DNA of 64,000 bases from Rhodopseudomonas palustris JSC-3b (GTDB taxonomy: Bacteria; Pseudomonadota; Alphaproteobacteria; Rhizobiales; Xanthobacteraceae). The notes beneath the pieces were generated by a model, which worked only from the letters and a program-made list of their open reading frames with translations, made no database searches and was not told where the DNA came from. Positions 39,045-49,636 of this stretch are shown here, piece by piece. The translations under genes were made by a program, and so were the position numbers. Position 1 is the stretch's first letter. Each line of letters begins with the position of its first letter. The stretch covers positions 2,112,386-2,176,385 of the forward strand of contig KI632513.1 of assembly GCA_000504425.1 (NCBI GenBank), in the 5' to 3' direction.

Positions 39045-40697
39045 TTACCCCAGATTGAGTTCCTGGAAAAAATCGTTGCCCTTGTCATCGACGATGATGA
39101 AGGCCGGGAAATCGACGACGTCGATCTTCCAGATCGCTTCCATGCCGAGCTCCGGATATTCCACCACCTCGACCTTCTTGATGCAGTGCTCGGCGAGATT
39201 GGCCGCGGCGCCGCCGATCGAGCCGAGATAGAAGCCGCCATACTTCTTGCAGGCCTCGCGCACCGCGGGCGCGCGGTTGCCCTTGGCGACCATCACCATT
39301 GAGCCGCCAGCGGCCTGGAACTGATCGACAAAGCTGTCCATGCGCCCTGCGGTGGTCGGGCCGAACGCACCGGAGGCATAGCCTTCCGGGGTCTTGGCCG
39401 GGCCGGCGTAGTACACCGGATGGTTCTTAAAGTAGTCCGGCAGCGGCTCGCCCTTTTCCAGCCGCGCGCGCAGCTTGGCGTGGGCAGCGTCGCGCGCCAC
39501 GATCATGGTGCCAGTCAACGACAGCCGGGTCTTGATCGGGTGCTTGGCCAGCGTCGCCAAAATGTCCTTCATCGGCTGGTTCAGGTCGATCTTCACCACC
39601 TCGCCGCCGAGCGCCTGCTCGACCTCCGGCAGATATTGCGCCGGGTTATGCTCGAGCTGTTCGAGATAGACGCCGTCCTTGGTGATCTTGCCGACCATCT
39701 GCCGGTCGGCCGAGCACGACACGCCGATGCCGATCGGCAGGCTGGCGCCATGGCGCGGCAGCCGGATCACGCGCACGTCGTGGCAGAAATATTTGCCGCC
39801 GAACTGCGCGCCGACACCGAGGCTTTGCGTGATCTTGTGGATTTCACGCTCCATTTCGAGGTCGCGGAACGCATTGCCGAACTCCGAGCCTTGCGTCGGC
39901 AGCGCGTCGAGATATTTGGCCGACGCCAGTTTGACGGTCTTCATGGTGCTTTCGACCGAGGTGCCGCCGATCACGATCGCGAGGTGATAGGGCGGGCACG
40001 CCGCCGTGCCGAGCGTCAGCACCTTCTCCTTCAGGAACGCCACCAGCCGGTCCTTGGTGAGCAGCGATGGCGTCGCCTGGAACAGAAAGCTCTTATTGGC
40101 CGAGCCACCACCCTTGGCCATGAACATGAACTTATAGGCGTCTTCGCCCTCGGCGTAGATCTCGCACTGCGCCGGCATGTTGTTGGCGGTGTTCTTCTCC
40201 TCGAACATCGACAGCGGCGCGACCTGCGAATAACGCAGATTGCGGCGCAGATAGGCGTCGCGCGCGCCTTCCGACAGCGCCGCCTCGTCGTCGCCATCGG
40301 TGATGACGTTGGCGCCCTTCTTGCCCATGATGATCGCGGTGCCGGTGTCCTGGCACATCGGCAGCACGCCGCCGGCCGAGATGTTGGCGTTCTTCAGGAA
40401 ATCGAGCGCCACGAACTTGTCGTTGGCGCTGGCCTCCGGATCATCGAGGATGGCGCGAAGCTGCTTGAGATGGCCCGGGCGCAGATAATGGTTGATCTCG
40501 CCGAACGCGGCCTCGGCCAGCGCGCGCAGCGCCTCGCGCTCCACCACCAGCATGTCGCGGCCGAGCACCTTCTCCACCCGCACCCCGGCGCTCGAAATCT
40601 TGCGATAGGGCGTCTCGTCCTTGCCGAGCGGAAACAGCGGGGTGTGCTTATAGGGCGGAACCGGCTTTTCGGACGGAATGGCGGTAGGAGCGTTCAT
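39045..40697 (-). CDS. Class I fumarate hydratase
   Basis: A 550-residue iron-sulphur fumarase (FumA/FumB type) catalysing fumarate to malate in the TCA cycle. The cluster cysteines are seen in [25 protein letters not shown] and [10 protein letters not shown], and the C-terminal beta domain has [12 protein letters not shown]. Alpha and beta parts are in one chain. Class I fumarases are oxygen-sensitive. Confidence 0.94.
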   Translation of the reverse strand: MNAPTAIPSEKPVPPYKHTPLFPLGKDETPYRKISSAGVRVEKVLGRDMLVVEREALRALAEAAFGEINHYLRPGHLKQLRAILDDPEASANDKFVALDFLKNANISAGGVLPMCQDTGTAIIMGKKGANVITDGDDEAALSEGARDAYLRRNLRYSQVAPLSMFEEKNTANNMPAQCEIYAEGEDAYKFMFMAKGGGSANKSFLFQATPSLLTKDRLVAFLKEKVLTLGTAACPPYHLAIVIGGTSVESTMKTVKLASAKYLDALPTQGSEFGNAFRDLEMEREIHKITQSLGVGAQFGGKYFCHDVRVIRLPRHGASLPIGIGVSCSADRQMVGKITKDGVYLEQLEHNPAQYLPEVEQALGGEVVKIDLNQPMKDILATLAKHPIKTRLSLTGTMIVARDAAHAKLRARLEKGEPLPDYFKNHPVYYAGPAKTPEGYASGAFGPTTAGRMDSFVDQFQAAGGSMVMVAKGNRAPAVREACKKYGGFYLGSIGGAAANLAEHCIKKVEVVEYPELGMEAIWKIDVVDFPAFIIVDDKGNDFFQELNLG

Positions 40698-40790
40698 CGG
40701 CGAGCCTCGGCGGTGGGGAAAATGCGCGCCCTCTCTAGGCCTTTTCGTCAGGATTTTGAAGGGTTCGAAACGGGAGCGGCGGGGCTAGCC

Positions 40791-40966
40791 GTAGCCCGGA
40801 TGGAGCGCAGCGCAATCCGGGACGGCAAGGGACAGCGGCCCGCCACCTCGTTCGGGCACGTAGCCCGGATGGAGCGCAGCCCGTAGCCCGGATGAAGCGC
40901 AGCGCAATCCGGGACAACCAAGGGCGACTGGAGGCCCCGGATTTCGCTACGCTTCATCCGGGCTAC
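40791..40966. repeat. Cluster of family A palindromic repeats
   Basis: Four units of the GTAGCCCGGATG family: 40791-40823, a truncated one at 40860-40880, 40882-40913, and an inverted one at 40936-40966. The truncated unit abuts a full one, suggesting local duplication. No gene in 40698-41058. Confidence 0.8.
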
Positions 40967-41058
40967 AGATAGCTCTGAGCACCCCTACCGCGCCCCCGCC
41001 CCGCTTGCATTCCGCAAGGCCCCGGCTCAGTCTGCGGGAACCTTGAGGAGACAGCCCG

Positions 41059-41529
41059 ATGCCGATCTGTGTGCCCCGCCTCAGCGCGGCGGCTTTGTTG
41101 CTCGCTGCCATGCTGGCCGCGCCCGGCAGCGCCCGTGCCGATCGCTGCGACGATACCGCCGCGCAGCTGAAAGCGCAGATCGAAGGGCTTACCATCGGCA
41201 AGACGGTCGCCAACACCATCTATCTCGACCATCCGGCCGCCAAGCAGCTGCGGCTCGGCTGCCCGAGCCGCACCATGAGCAACGAGCTGTTTGCCAGCGC
41301 CGACAGCCGCAAGCCGCAGCCGGCGTTCTATGAGCTGGTGGCGAGCGCCGCGGCGATCGTATTCACCATCCCGAAACCCGACACGCTGCACGGCGCCAAG
41401 CGCTGCATTGGCCGGCTCGGCCTGCTGCGCGGCGATGACGTGAAAACCAGGTTCCGCCGGCTCGACATCCGCTGCAGCCGCACCAAGACCGAGGCGTCGA
41501 TCTCGATCTCGCGCGGCAAGGACGAGTAA
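41059..41529 (+). CDS. Hypothetical secreted protein
   Basis: A 156-residue protein with a signal peptide (LSAAALLLAAMLAAPGSARA, cleavage near ARA-D) and several cysteines (DRCDDT, RLGCPSR, KRCIGRLG, IRCSRT) suited to periplasmic disulphides. GAGGAG precedes the ATG. No family recognised. Confidence 0.75.
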   Translation: MPICVPRLSAAALLLAAMLAAPGSARADRCDDTAAQLKAQIEGLTIGKTVANTIYLDHPAAKQLRLGCPSRTMSNELFASADSRKPQPAFYELVASAAAIVFTIPKPDTLHGAKRCIGRLGLLRGDDVKTRFRRLDIRCSRTKTEASISISRGKDE

Positions 41530-41737
41530 AGCACAGCCCTGGCGGCCGAGCCGCACAAACCTCGTGATGTTCCTAGGACTTACCGGCGATTGCGCGGCTT
41601 TTGAGCGAACCGCGCCACGCTTCGTTCAGCATCCAGCGACAATCGCCGCGATCCTTCAATTTGGCCAATCGAGATTCACGACTCGCTAGTCGCGCAGGCG
41701 CACGGTCGTTGGGCGAGACCACAGAAGGATGTTCACG

Positions 41738-41941
41738 ATGAGCGTTTCCAGCGTCACGGCGTCACCTCCCCCGCCTCCGCCGCCCCCGGCGCAGAAGCCG
41801 GCCGACGCCAAGGTGGACGAAGCGAAGGTGAACCAGGCCCAGGTGAAACCGCAAGCCGAGGCTTCCGATACGCGCGACCAGGCGCCCTCCAAGCCGCCGC
41901 TGCCGCCCGGCCAGGGCACCCGCGTCGACATGATCGCCTGA
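41738..41941 (+). CDS. Small proline-rich hypothetical protein
   Basis: A 67-residue protein with a run of eight prolines and a charged Q/K/A-rich rest, no domain. I prefer the ATG at 41738 since AGAAGG lies at proper distance; an in-frame ATG nine bases earlier overlaps that site. Confidence 0.5.
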   Translation: MSVSSVTASPPPPPPPPAQKPADAKVDEAKVNQAQVKPQAEASDTRDQAPSKPPLPPGQGTRVDMIA

Positions 41942-41971
41942 GCGGCGTTCAGGTCGGCACCATCAAAGGTT

Positions 41972-42008
41972 CGTCATGCCCGCGCTCGTCGCGGGCATTT
42001 ACGTTTGG
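41972..42008. repeat. Half copy of family B repeat
   Basis: CGTCATGCCCGCGCTCGTCG and the facing GCGGGCAT, matching one arm of the family B hairpin. Confidence 0.65.
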
Positions 42009-42039
42009 ACGGCTGCGCTTTGGCTATGACGACCGGATC

Positions 42040-42061
42040 AGCCCCGCCCAGCGGGGCTTTT
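42040..42061 (+). terminator. Rho-independent terminator
   Basis: AGCCCCGC and GCGGGGCT around CCA, followed by TTT. Would stop transcription from the small gene at 41738. Confidence 0.65.
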
Positions 42062-42093
42062 GCATTATTGGGGGTCGGTTTGGCGCCCCAACG

Positions 42094-42125
42094 AAAAAGG
42101 CGCCGCTGCCGGGGCAGCGACGCCT
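42094..42125 (-). terminator. Terminator of the Tim44-domain gene
   Basis: AGGCGCCGCTGCC pairs with GGCAGCGACGCCT with one mismatch; a U-run follows on the minus strand. It is 25 bp past the gene's stop. Confidence 0.7.
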
Positions 42126-42149
42126 GATCTGTTGTGGTGCAGCGGCCTG

Positions 42150-43139
42150 TTAGACCTGCTGGATCGCCGACAATTCCCAATCCGAACCGCGGCGGCGAGC
42201 AAAGGTCCAGACCTCGGTGGCTTCGATCGGCTGATCGCTGCCATCGACGATCTTGCCCGAGGCATCGACGGTCTTGTCGACCAGCGAGAACCGCATCGCC
42301 ACGGTGGCGTAGTCGGTTTCGCCCTCGCGCCAAGCTTCGGCCAGGTCGCCCTGCAGCAGCTTGACGTCCGACACCTTGTTCTCGACGCCGCGCGACTTGT
42401 TGGCCGCGAGGTCATTGCTGAAATACGACACCATTTCCGGGGTCGCCAGCATGTGCAGCCGGCCGATATCGCCGTCCGACCACGCGGTCTGCACGTCGCC
42501 GAGCAGCCGCTCGAACGCCTCGTAATCGGCCGGGCCGATTTCCAGCGGCGCGCTCGACGAGCCGAAGCCCGTTGCGGTGCGGTAGTTGGCCTGCGGGCCC
42601 GGGCCGATTTCCGGACCGGCATTCGGCCCCGCGCTCGGGCCGGCATAGGCCGCGGCGTTGGCATTGGCGTTGCGGCGCTGCCACCACATCATCGCCAGCC
42701 GCACCACCACCACGATCAGCACGACCTGCAGCAACAGGCCGATGATCGAGGACAGGCTGCCGAGGCCGCTGAACAGCCCGCCGCCAAACAGCATGCCGAG
42801 CAGGCCGGCGCCGAGGAAACCGGCAGCGAGGCCACCGAGCATGCCCATGCCGGGCCGATTGAAGAACCCGCCCTTATTGGGCTGGGCCGCCGCAGCCGGA
42901 CCGCTCATGCCCGGGCTACCCGGCTGAGCCATGGAACGGTTGAAGGGCTGCGCCGCGCTCGGCGCAGTATTGGTGCTCGGCGGCGCCGAAAACGTCCGCG
43001 AGCCACGAGATCCAGAGCTGGAGCCACCACCAACCCGAGCGTCGGCCGAAGAGGCTGCAATAATCGATGCGGGCAGGGCCAGCGACAATGCAACGGCAAT
43101 GGCACCGACCAAACCGCGGGTGCGTTGCGTGAACTTCAT
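42150..43139 (-). CDS. Tim44-like domain protein
   Basis: A 329-residue protein. A signal or first helix (VGAIAVALSLALPASIIAAS) is followed by a low-complexity S/G/P stretch, glycine-rich hydrophobic segments (GGLAAGFLGAGLLGMLFGGG), a further helix (LLLQVVLIVVVVRLAMMWW) and a C-terminal Tim44-type domain from about residue 185 (IGPADYEAFERLLGDVQTAW to DWELSAIQQV). In mitochondria Tim44 recruits Hsp70 to the import pore; bacterial versions are membrane-associated and of unknown role. GGGAGA precedes the ATG. Confidence 0.85.
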   Translation of the reverse strand: MKFTQRTRGLVGAIAVALSLALPASIIAASSADARVGGGSSSGSRGSRTFSAPPSTNTAPSAAQPFNRSMAQPGSPGMSGPAAAAQPNKGGFFNRPGMGMLGGLAAGFLGAGLLGMLFGGGLFSGLGSLSSIIGLLLQVVLIVVVVRLAMMWWQRRNANANAAAYAGPSAGPNAGPEIGPGPQANYRTATGFGSSSAPLEIGPADYEAFERLLGDVQTAWSDGDIGRLHMLATPEMVSYFSNDLAANKSRGVENKVSDVKLLQGDLAEAWREGETDYATVAMRFSLVDKTVDASGKIVDGSDQPIEATEVWTFARRRGSDWELSAIQQV

Positions 43140-43269
43140 GGATTCTCCCTCACAATCCCGGTATCGGGAAGTGCCTTTTAGATGGGCGGAAGCCTGCTAA
43201 AAGGGAAGCCATCATAATGTCTCAGTGCTGCGGCGCTCGGTCGCGGTACCATCGATACCGGCCAGCCGA

Positions 43270-45846
43270 TCAGGCTTCCGCCATGGTCTCCTTGACCGCC
43301 GCCACCAGCTGGCTGAGCGTGAAGGGCTTGGCCAGGAACGCAAATTGCTGGTTTTCCGGCAGGCTCTTTTCAAAAGCGTCCTCGGCATAGCCCGACACGA
43401 AGATGATTTTCAGCTTCGGGTTGCGTTCGCGCATGCTCTTGAGCAGCGTCGGGCCGTCCATTTCCGGCATCACCACGTCCGACACCACCAGATCGATCAC
43501 GCCGTTCTGCTCCTCGAGCGCTTCCAGCGCTTCGACGCCATTGCCGGCCTCGATCACGGTGTAGCCGCGCGAGCGCAGGCCGCGCGCGTTCAGGGAGCGC
43601 AGCCCCTCCTCGTCCTCGACCAGCAAAATGGTGCCCTGCCCGGTCAGGTCCGGCGCGCGCGGCTTTTGCTCGGCCTTGGTGTCGGTGCTCGAGGCGGCGG
43701 CCGCGGGCTCCGGCAGCGCGGCGGCGTTCTCGGCTTCCTTCTCGACATTGTGGCGCGGCAGGAAGATGCGGAACGTGGTGCCCTTGCCCGGCTCGGAATC
43801 GACATAGACGAAACCGCCGGTCTGCTTGACGATGCCATAGACCGTGGACAGCCCAAGGCCGGTGCCCTTGCCGACTTCTTTGGTCGAGAAGAACGGCTCG
43901 AAAATCTTGTCCAAAATGTCTGGCGGAATGCCGGTGCCGGTGTCGCTGACGTCGATCCGGACATATTCGGCCGGCGGCATGCCTTTATAAGACAGCCGTT
44001 CGGCTTCCTGCGCGGTGACATTGGCGGTGCGCACCGTCAGCCGGCCGCCATCAGGCATGGCGTCGCGGGCGTTGACCGCGAGATTGACGATCACCTGCTC
44101 GAATTGCGAGACGTCGACCTTCACCGGCCACAGATCGCGGCCATGCACCAGGTCGAGCTTGACCTTCTCGCCGATCAGCCGGCGCAGCAGCATGGTGAGA
44201 TCGGACAACGCATCGCCCAGATGCAGCACCTGCGGCCGCAGCGTCTGCCGGCGCGAGAACGCCAACAGCTGGCGCACCAGCGTCGCGGCGCGGGTGGCGT
44301 TCTGCTTGATCTGCATGATGTCCTGGAACGACGGATCGGTCGGCTTGTGCGCGTTCAGCAGGAAATCATTGGCCATCATGATGGCCGACAGCACGTTGTT
44401 GAAGTCGTGCGCGATGCCGCCGGCGAGCTGGCCGACGGTGTCCATCTTCTGCGCCTGGTTGATCTGGTTTTCCAGCGCGCGCCGCTCGGTGGTCTCGAGC
44501 AGATAGACGATCGCCGCTTCGGCGTCGCGCTCGTCTTCTTCAATGGCCGTGACGAAGAATTGGCCCCAGCGTTCGCGCTGGCTATCAAGCAGCGCCTCGA
44601 CCGGCGCGATATCGCCCTGCCCTTCGGAAGCGAGCTTGATGGCATCGCTGAGCCGGCTGCGTTCGCGCTCATTGACCGCCGCCAGGATCGAGCGCGCCAC
44701 CGCGCCGCTCGAACTGAGACTCTGCGCCAGCTTGGCAAAGCGGGCATTGCCGCGCACCACCGCGCCGGTCTTGTCGACGGTGGCGATCGCCATCGGCGTA
44801 TGGTCGAAGAAGCGCATGAAGCGCACTTCGGCGGAGCGCTGCGGATCGGAGCGTTCATCGCGCGCCCGGCTGATCACCAGCGTGCGCGACGGCCCGGCAA
44901 TGCCGTCGGCGCCGAACGCCAGCTTGTGGAACAGCCGCGCCGGCATGGTCCGGCCATTGCGCATGCGCAGATCGACGTCGAACACCTCGGTCTTGACCTC
45001 GCCCGGCGCTGCGATCAGCGAGGTCAGCAGCGCTGCGCCGTCGCCCGACATGATGTCGCCGAGTTTGAGGCCGCCCGAGCCGATCTCGGCAAGGTCATGG
45101 CCGAGCCAATCGGCCAGCGTGGCGTTGACATAGACCAGCTCGCCCGCGGCATTGACCGAGAAGAACCCGGCCGGCGCGTGGTCGAGATATTCGATGGCGT
45201 GCTGCAGTTCCTGGAACACGTCTTCCTGGCGCTCGCGATCGCGCGTGATGTCGGCGAGCGACCAGACCGTGAATTTCGCATCGTTCTTGGAGGGGCCGAG
45301 CGGCCGCACCCGCATCCTCAGCCAGCGCCCGGCGGCGCCTTCGGCACCGGCGACCCGCACTTCCTCGGAATGGCGCTTGGCTTCGCGCGCGGCCTTGAGC
45401 AGCCGGAACACCGCTTCCGACACGTCGGGATTGCCGATGAACACCCGCTCAACCGGCCGCACATCCTGCGCGCTGGTGGCGCCGGTCAGGCTCAGATAGG
45501 CTTGGTTGGCATAGACGACATGGCCGCGGGCATCGGTGACCGCGAGGCCATCGAAGGCGTGCTCGGCCATCGGCCGCATGATCGGATCATCGGCGACCCG
45601 GTCCGCGAAGCGTACGATCCCGGCCGCGAATGCGAACAGCATGAACAGCCCGACCATCGCGAGCAGCGCCAGCGAGCCGACGATATAGGGCTGGGCATGA
45701 GCGCGGCCGAGCGTCATGAACGCCAGCGCCGCTGCCACGATCGCGCCGGCGATCAGCAGCACCAAGGCAATGCTGCCGCCGCGCCGCGGCGGCTCCGCAG
45801 CGGCCTGCGGCTCGCCGGAACGACCCTGTGATGTCTCGGTGATCAT
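43270..45846 (-). CDS. cckA: Hybrid sensor histidine kinase CckA
   Basis: An 858-residue hybrid kinase. Two membrane helices lie near residues 25-80, then PAS domains ([40 protein letters not shown]), the phospho-acceptor H480 in [14 protein letters not shown], an ATPase domain ([42 protein letters not shown]), and a receiver domain with D790 in [13 protein letters not shown]. CckA passes phosphate through ChpT to CtrA, the cell-cycle and motility regulator of alphaproteobacteria. It lies just downstream of flhB, as in several relatives. Confidence 0.93.
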   Translation of the reverse strand: MITETSQGRSGEPQAAAEPPRRGGSIALVLLIAGAIVAAALAFMTLGRAHAQPYIVGSLALLAMVGLFMLFAFAAGIVRFADRVADDPIMRPMAEHAFDGLAVTDARGHVVYANQAYLSLTGATSAQDVRPVERVFIGNPDVSEAVFRLLKAAREAKRHSEEVRVAGAEGAAGRWLRMRVRPLGPSKNDAKFTVWSLADITRDRERQEDVFQELQHAIEYLDHAPAGFFSVNAAGELVYVNATLADWLGHDLAEIGSGGLKLGDIMSGDGAALLTSLIAAPGEVKTEVFDVDLRMRNGRTMPARLFHKLAFGADGIAGPSRTLVISRARDERSDPQRSAEVRFMRFFDHTPMAIATVDKTGAVVRGNARFAKLAQSLSSSGAVARSILAAVNERERSRLSDAIKLASEGQGDIAPVEALLDSQRERWGQFFVTAIEEDERDAEAAIVYLLETTERRALENQINQAQKMDTVGQLAGGIAHDFNNVLSAIMMANDFLLNAHKPTDPSFQDIMQIKQNATRAATLVRQLLAFSRRQTLRPQVLHLGDALSDLTMLLRRLIGEKVKLDLVHGRDLWPVKVDVSQFEQVIVNLAVNARDAMPDGGRLTVRTANVTAQEAERLSYKGMPPAEYVRIDVSDTGTGIPPDILDKIFEPFFSTKEVGKGTGLGLSTVYGIVKQTGGFVYVDSEPGKGTTFRIFLPRHNVEKEAENAAALPEPAAAASSTDTKAEQKPRAPDLTGQGTILLVEDEEGLRSLNARGLRSRGYTVIEAGNGVEALEALEEQNGVIDLVVSDVVMPEMDGPTLLKSMRERNPKLKIIFVSGYAEDAFEKSLPENQQFAFLAKPFTLSQLVAAVKETMAEA

Positions 45847-45985
45847 CGGCGTTATCTATCCCGTCGAGCGGTCCTGCAGCACGGCTTGCGATTCGAGTCT
45901 GAGTGCCTGAATCGGAGCCTTCCGCGCAAGCTGGTCATAAGCGCTTTACCGTCATTTTGCGGTTCCGGTCAGCCTTTTCATCCGC

Positions 45986-47056
45986 TCAGCGGCTGAACGG
46001 GCTGCGCTTGAGCCGCATCACATAGCCGATCACTTCCGCCACCGCCTGATAGTGCTCGACCGGGATCTCCTCGTCGATCTTGACGGTGGCATAGAGCGCC
46101 CGCGCCAGCGGCACGTTTTCCACGATCGGCACGTCATGCTGCTTGGCGACTTCGCGGATCCTGAACGCCACCTCGTCGACGCCCTTGGCGACGCAGACCG
46201 GCGCCGGCATGCCGCTCTTATAGGACAGCGCCACCGAATAGTGGGTCGGGTTGGTGATGACCACCGAGGCATCGGGCACCGCCGCCATCATGCGCTGGCG
46301 CATGCGCTGCTGGCGCAGCTGCCGCAGCTTGCCCTTGATGTGTGGGTCGCCTTCGGACTGCTTGTGTTCTTCCTTGATCTCCTGCAGCGACATCTTCTGC
46401 TTTTCGAACCACTGCCGATACTGGAAGAAGAAGTCGGCGATCGCGACCAAGGCCAGCATCGCCACCACCGCGCCCATCAGCTTCACGGTCAGCGACAGCG
46501 TGGTGCTGACCACGCTGTGGATGTCGAAATGGATCATGGCGTCGAGCCGGTCGCGCTCCGGCCACAACACCGCGACCATCACCACGCCGAGTGCGATCAC
46601 CTTGAACAGGCCCTTGGCAAAATTCGCCCAGGCCTGCTTGCCGAACACGCGCTTGGCGCCTTCCATCGGCGAGATCTTGCTGAATTTCGGCTTGAGCGAT
46701 TCCGCCGAAAACACCAGCCGATGCTGCAAAATGTTGCCGGCGATCGCCGCGATGGTCAGCATCAGCAGCGGAATGCCGATCGCGCCCATGGTGACGTACA
46801 GCAGCGTCTTGGTAAGCGCGAGCAGCCCATGGCCGTCGGTGCTGATCATCCAGGAGTTCTCGATCAGATTGCGCATCGGATTTTCCAATCCGCCGCCGAT
46901 CGAGCCCGCAAATGTCGACAGCACCAGCGTGGCGCCCGCCATCATGAACCAGGTGTTGACCTCCTGGCTTTTGGCGACATCGCCGCGTTTGTGAGCGTCG
47001 TCTAATTTTTTTTGTGTCGGGTCTTCTGTTTTTTCTTCTGATGCGTCATCGGACAT
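45986..47056 (-). CDS. flhB: Flagellar export protein FlhB
   Basis: A 356-residue inner-membrane switch protein of the flagellar export gate. Four membrane helices are followed by the cytoplasmic domain with the autocleavage site NPTH in VVITNPTHYSVAL. FlhB controls the change from rod/hook to filament substrates. It ends the flgB-flgC-fliE-fliQ-fliR-flhB series, 12 bp after fliR. Confidence 0.96.
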   Translation of the reverse strand: MSDDASEEKTEDPTQKKLDDAHKRGDVAKSQEVNTWFMMAGATLVLSTFAGSIGGGLENPMRNLIENSWMISTDGHGLLALTKTLLYVTMGAIGIPLLMLTIAAIAGNILQHRLVFSAESLKPKFSKISPMEGAKRVFGKQAWANFAKGLFKVIALGVVMVAVLWPERDRLDAMIHFDIHSVVSTTLSLTVKLMGAVVAMLALVAIADFFFQYRQWFEKQKMSLQEIKEEHKQSEGDPHIKGKLRQLRQQRMRQRMMAAVPDASVVITNPTHYSVALSYKSGMPAPVCVAKGVDEVAFRIREVAKQHDVPIVENVPLARALYATVKIDEEIPVEHYQAVAEVIGYVMRLKRSPFSR

Positions 47057-47068
47057 GGCGTCAGCACC

Positions 47069-47839
47069 TCATGTCCGCGGCATCAGCTGATGGAGCACCC
47101 CGATAAAGTATTCCATGAAGGTGCCCATCATGGTGGTCAGCACCGCCGCCAGCACCATCAAGCCGGCAACGATCGAAAGCGGCACGCCGATAAAATACAC
47201 CTGCATCTGCGGCATCAGCCGCGCCAGCACGCCCAGCCCGATATTGAACACCAGGCCGAACACCAGAAACGGCGCCGACAATTGCAGCCCGATCTTGAAC
47301 GCGCCGGTGAAGGCCCGGGTCGCCAGCGCCGCAACGTCGCCGCTCGGCAGCATCTGCCCCGGCGCAAACACCTTGTAGCTCTCGTTGAGCGCGGCAATCA
47401 CCAGATGATGGCTGTCGGTGGCGAACAGCAGCGCCAGCCCGAGCAGCGTCAGAAAATTGCCGACCAACAGCCCCTGCTGGCCCTGGGTCGGATCGACCGC
47501 CGTCACGAAGCCGAGCCCAAGCTGCTGCGCGATCACGGTGCCCGCGACCTGCAGCGCCGACAGCGTCACCCGCGCGGTCGCGCCGAGCACGATGCCGATC
47601 ACCACCTCGTGCAGCATCAGCACGATCAGCGGCGCGAGCGACTGCATGTCGATCTGATAGGCCGAGCGGTGCAGCGGCAGGATGATCAGGGTCAGCGCCA
47701 GCGCGATCGACAGCTTGATGCGGGTCGGGATGTTGGTTTCGCCGAACCCGGGCATCAGCATCATCATGGAGCCGATCCGCGCGAAGGTCAGCAGGAACGC
47801 GGCGGCCAGGGTCGGCAGAAAGGAGATGTCGATGGTCAT
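47069..47839 (-). CDS. fliR: Flagellar export protein FliR
   Basis: A 256-residue membrane protein of the export gate (with FliP and FliQ) with several hydrophobic helices: LTFARIGSMMMLMPGFGETN, LLGLALLFATDSHHLVIAAL, FNIGLGVLARLMPQMQVYFI. Complete, between fliQ and flhB. The ribosome site is weak. Confidence 0.95.
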   Translation of the reverse strand: MTIDISFLPTLAAAFLLTFARIGSMMMLMPGFGETNIPTRIKLSIALALTLIILPLHRSAYQIDMQSLAPLIVLMLHEVVIGIVLGATARVTLSALQVAGTVIAQQLGLGFVTAVDPTQGQQGLLVGNFLTLLGLALLFATDSHHLVIAALNESYKVFAPGQMLPSGDVAALATRAFTGAFKIGLQLSAPFLVFGLVFNIGLGVLARLMPQMQVYFIGVPLSIVAGLMVLAAVLTTMMGTFMEYFIGVLHQLMPRT

Positions 47840-47927
47840 CGCGGCCCGGCGCGAGGGTGTCGCGTCGCCCTTGGCTGTGCTGGGAGGCCCGGTCCGGCGT
47901 GCCGGCGAAGGCCAAGCCGATCATGCG

Positions 47928-48191
47928 TCAGCCCCCGATGATTCGCGACGAAATCCGCATCATATAACCGTGCATCGCATCCGCGATGAACGGCAATGCC
48001 AGCACGAAGGTCACGAAGATCGACAAGATCTTCGGGACGAACACCAGCGATTGTTCCTGGATCTGGGTCAGCGCCTGCACCAGCGAGATCACCACGCCGA
48101 CCACGAGGCCGACCGCCATCAGCGGCGCCGACACCACCACCATGGTCCACACCGCGTCGCGGGCAATATCGATAACTTCCAAGCCGGTCAT
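47928..48191 (-). CDS. fliQ: Flagellar export protein FliQ
   Basis: An 87-residue two-helix gate component (MVVVSAPLMAVGLVVGVVIS; VTFVLALPFIADAMHG). AAGGA lies before the ATG at 48191; the frame extends upstream but without family similarity. Confidence 0.95.
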   Translation of the reverse strand: MTGLEVIDIARDAVWTMVVVSAPLMAVGLVVGVVISLVQALTQIQEQSLVFVPKILSIFVTFVLALPFIADAMHGYMMRISSRIIGG

Positions 48192-48252
48192 TTTCGTATC
48201 CTTGTCATTGCAACCGGCGCGTCTTCGACAGCACGCCACATGACCAACACGG

Positions 48253-48582
48253 TCAGATCGTCATCCGCATGATTTCTTCGTAGGACTGGATCACCCGGTC
48301 ACGCACCGAGACCAGCGTCGACACCGCCACGTCGGTCTCGGCCACCGCCGTCACCACATCCATCACGTTCGATTTGCCGGACGCCATCGCCATGGTCTGG
48401 GCGTCGGACTTGCGGCCGGCGTCGAGCACGTCGCCCGCGGCGTTCTTGAGCAGCTCGCCAAAGGACGGGCCGGTGGCATCGACCGGCTTGACGCCGGCGA
48501 CGGGACCGCCGCCCCCGCTGCCGGAACCGATGATCCGGGCGAGGCTGGCATAGGCATTGGCGGCGACAGTGGGGCTGGCCAT
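48253..48582 (-). CDS. fliE: Flagellar hook-basal body protein FliE
   Basis: A 109-residue FliE, the adaptor between MS ring and rod. The family C-terminal pattern is present: GKSNVMDVVTAVAETDVAVS then VSVRDRVIQSYEEIMRMTI. The N-terminus is variable and glycine-rich. Confidence 0.93.
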   Translation of the reverse strand: MASPTVAANAYASLARIIGSGSGGGGPVAGVKPVDATGPSFGELLKNAAGDVLDAGRKSDAQTMAMASGKSNVMDVVTAVAETDVAVSTLVSVRDRVIQSYEEIMRMTI

Positions 48583-48596
48583 GGGCGGCTCCTAGA

Positions 48597-49022
48597 TCAC
48601 GCCTTGAGGATGTCGAGCGTGCGTTGAATCATCCGCCGCGTGGCGCTGATGATGTTGAGATTGGCCTCGTAGGACCGCTGCGCTTCGCGCATGTCGGTCA
48701 TTTCGACCAGCGAGTTCACGTTCGGATATTTGACGTTGCCAGCGGCGTCGGCGGCCGGGTTGTTCGGCTCGTATTTGATGCGGAACGCGGATTGGTCCGG
48801 CTTGATCCGGCCGAGCGCGACCACGCGGGCGTCCAGTTCGCGGTCGAGCGTGGTGGTGAAGGTCGGCACCTTGCGGCGATAGGGATCGGCGCCCGGGGTC
48901 TGCGCGGTCGACTCGGCGTTGGCGATGTTTTCCGAGATCACCCGCATCCGCCCGGCCTGGGCGCGCAGACCCGAGGTGGCGATCGCCATCGACCGCGAGA
49001 AGTCCATTGCGTTGTCGGTCAT
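48597..49022 (-). CDS. flgC: Flagellar proximal rod protein FlgC
   Basis: A 141-residue rod protein with the family ends: MAIATSGLRAQAGRMRVISE and NIANAEST at the start, EMTDMREAQRSYEANLNIIS at the end. AAGGAG precedes the ATG. Follows flgB by 30 bp. Confidence 0.95.
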   Translation of the reverse strand: MTDNAMDFSRSMAIATSGLRAQAGRMRVISENIANAESTAQTPGADPYRRKVPTFTTTLDRELDARVVALGRIKPDQSAFRIKYEPNNPAADAAGNVKYPNVNSLVEMTDMREAQRSYEANLNIISATRRMIQRTLDILKA

Positions 49023-49052
49023 CGCTACGGCTCCTTAAGTGTTCGGTAACGA

Positions 49053-49460
49053 TCAGCGCTTGCCGATCGCGGTCTTGAGCAGACCGAGGCTACGGCTGTA
49101 GAGCGAGGTCGCGGCGGCGTAATCCATCTGGTTCGACGACACTTTCAGCATCTCGTCCTCGAGATTGACGGCATTGCCCGCCGGGCGGGTCTGGAAGCCG
49201 CCCTTGCGATCCGCAAAACTCGTGGTGCCGCCGGTGGCGGCCAGATGCTGCGAACTGGTGCGCACCATCGGCAGTGACCCGAGCGGCGAGCCGACCGGCG
49301 GCTGGCCATTGCGATCGAATTTCGGCTCGACCAGATCGCTCGGCTTGAAGCTCGGCGTATCCGAATTGGAGATGTTGTTGGCGAGCACACGCTGCCGCTC
49401 CTGATGCCACTGCATCTTGGTGCGTAGCGCCGCGAGCGTGGGAAGATCGTTGATCGGCAT
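49053..49460 (-). CDS. flgB: Flagellar proximal rod protein FlgB
   Basis: A 135-residue rod protein (LRTKMQWHQERQRVLANNIS, NSDTPSFKPSDL; end MDYAAATSLYSRSLGLLKTA). I chose the ATG at 49460, preceded by GGAG, over one four codons earlier. It is first in its operon, and two CtrA-type sites lie upstream. Confidence 0.93.
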   Translation of the reverse strand: MPINDLPTLAALRTKMQWHQERQRVLANNISNSDTPSFKPSDLVEPKFDRNGQPPVGSPLGSLPMVRTSSQHLAATGGTTSFADRKGGFQTRPAGNAVNLEDEMLKVSSNQMDYAAATSLYSRSLGLLKTAIGKR

Positions 49461-49521
49461 GGTGTGCTCCATCTGAGTTCCCGAACCGGGCTCAGATGGG
49501 CAGAATTTGCCGCCCTCATGG

Positions 49522-49536
49522 TTAACAGCTGGTTAA
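49522..49536. promoter_or_regulatory. CtrA-type site in the flgB-fliO gap
   Basis: TTAA-N7-TTAA (TTAACAGCTGGTTAA), the full CtrA consensus, 62 bp upstream of flgB. Confidence 0.65.
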
Positions 49537-49621
49537 GATTTGCCATATCCGCAGCGCTGCATAATAGTGGCGCCGAACCAGCCGGGGCGGGGCGAGGTCC
49601 AGCTACGCCGTGGAAAGCGCG

Positions 49622-49636
49622 TTAACCGCGTCTTAA
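49622..49636. promoter_or_regulatory. Second CtrA-type site in the flgB-fliO gap
   Basis: TTAACCGCGTCTTAA, again TTAA-N7-TTAA, exactly 100 bp from the first. It may serve the divergent fliO-fliP pair. The rest of 49461-49826 holds no other recognisable feature. Confidence 0.6.

Noticed and set aside
43225-45831. 868-residue open frame antisense to cckA
   Set aside because: Shadow frame; cckA has complete kinase motifs.
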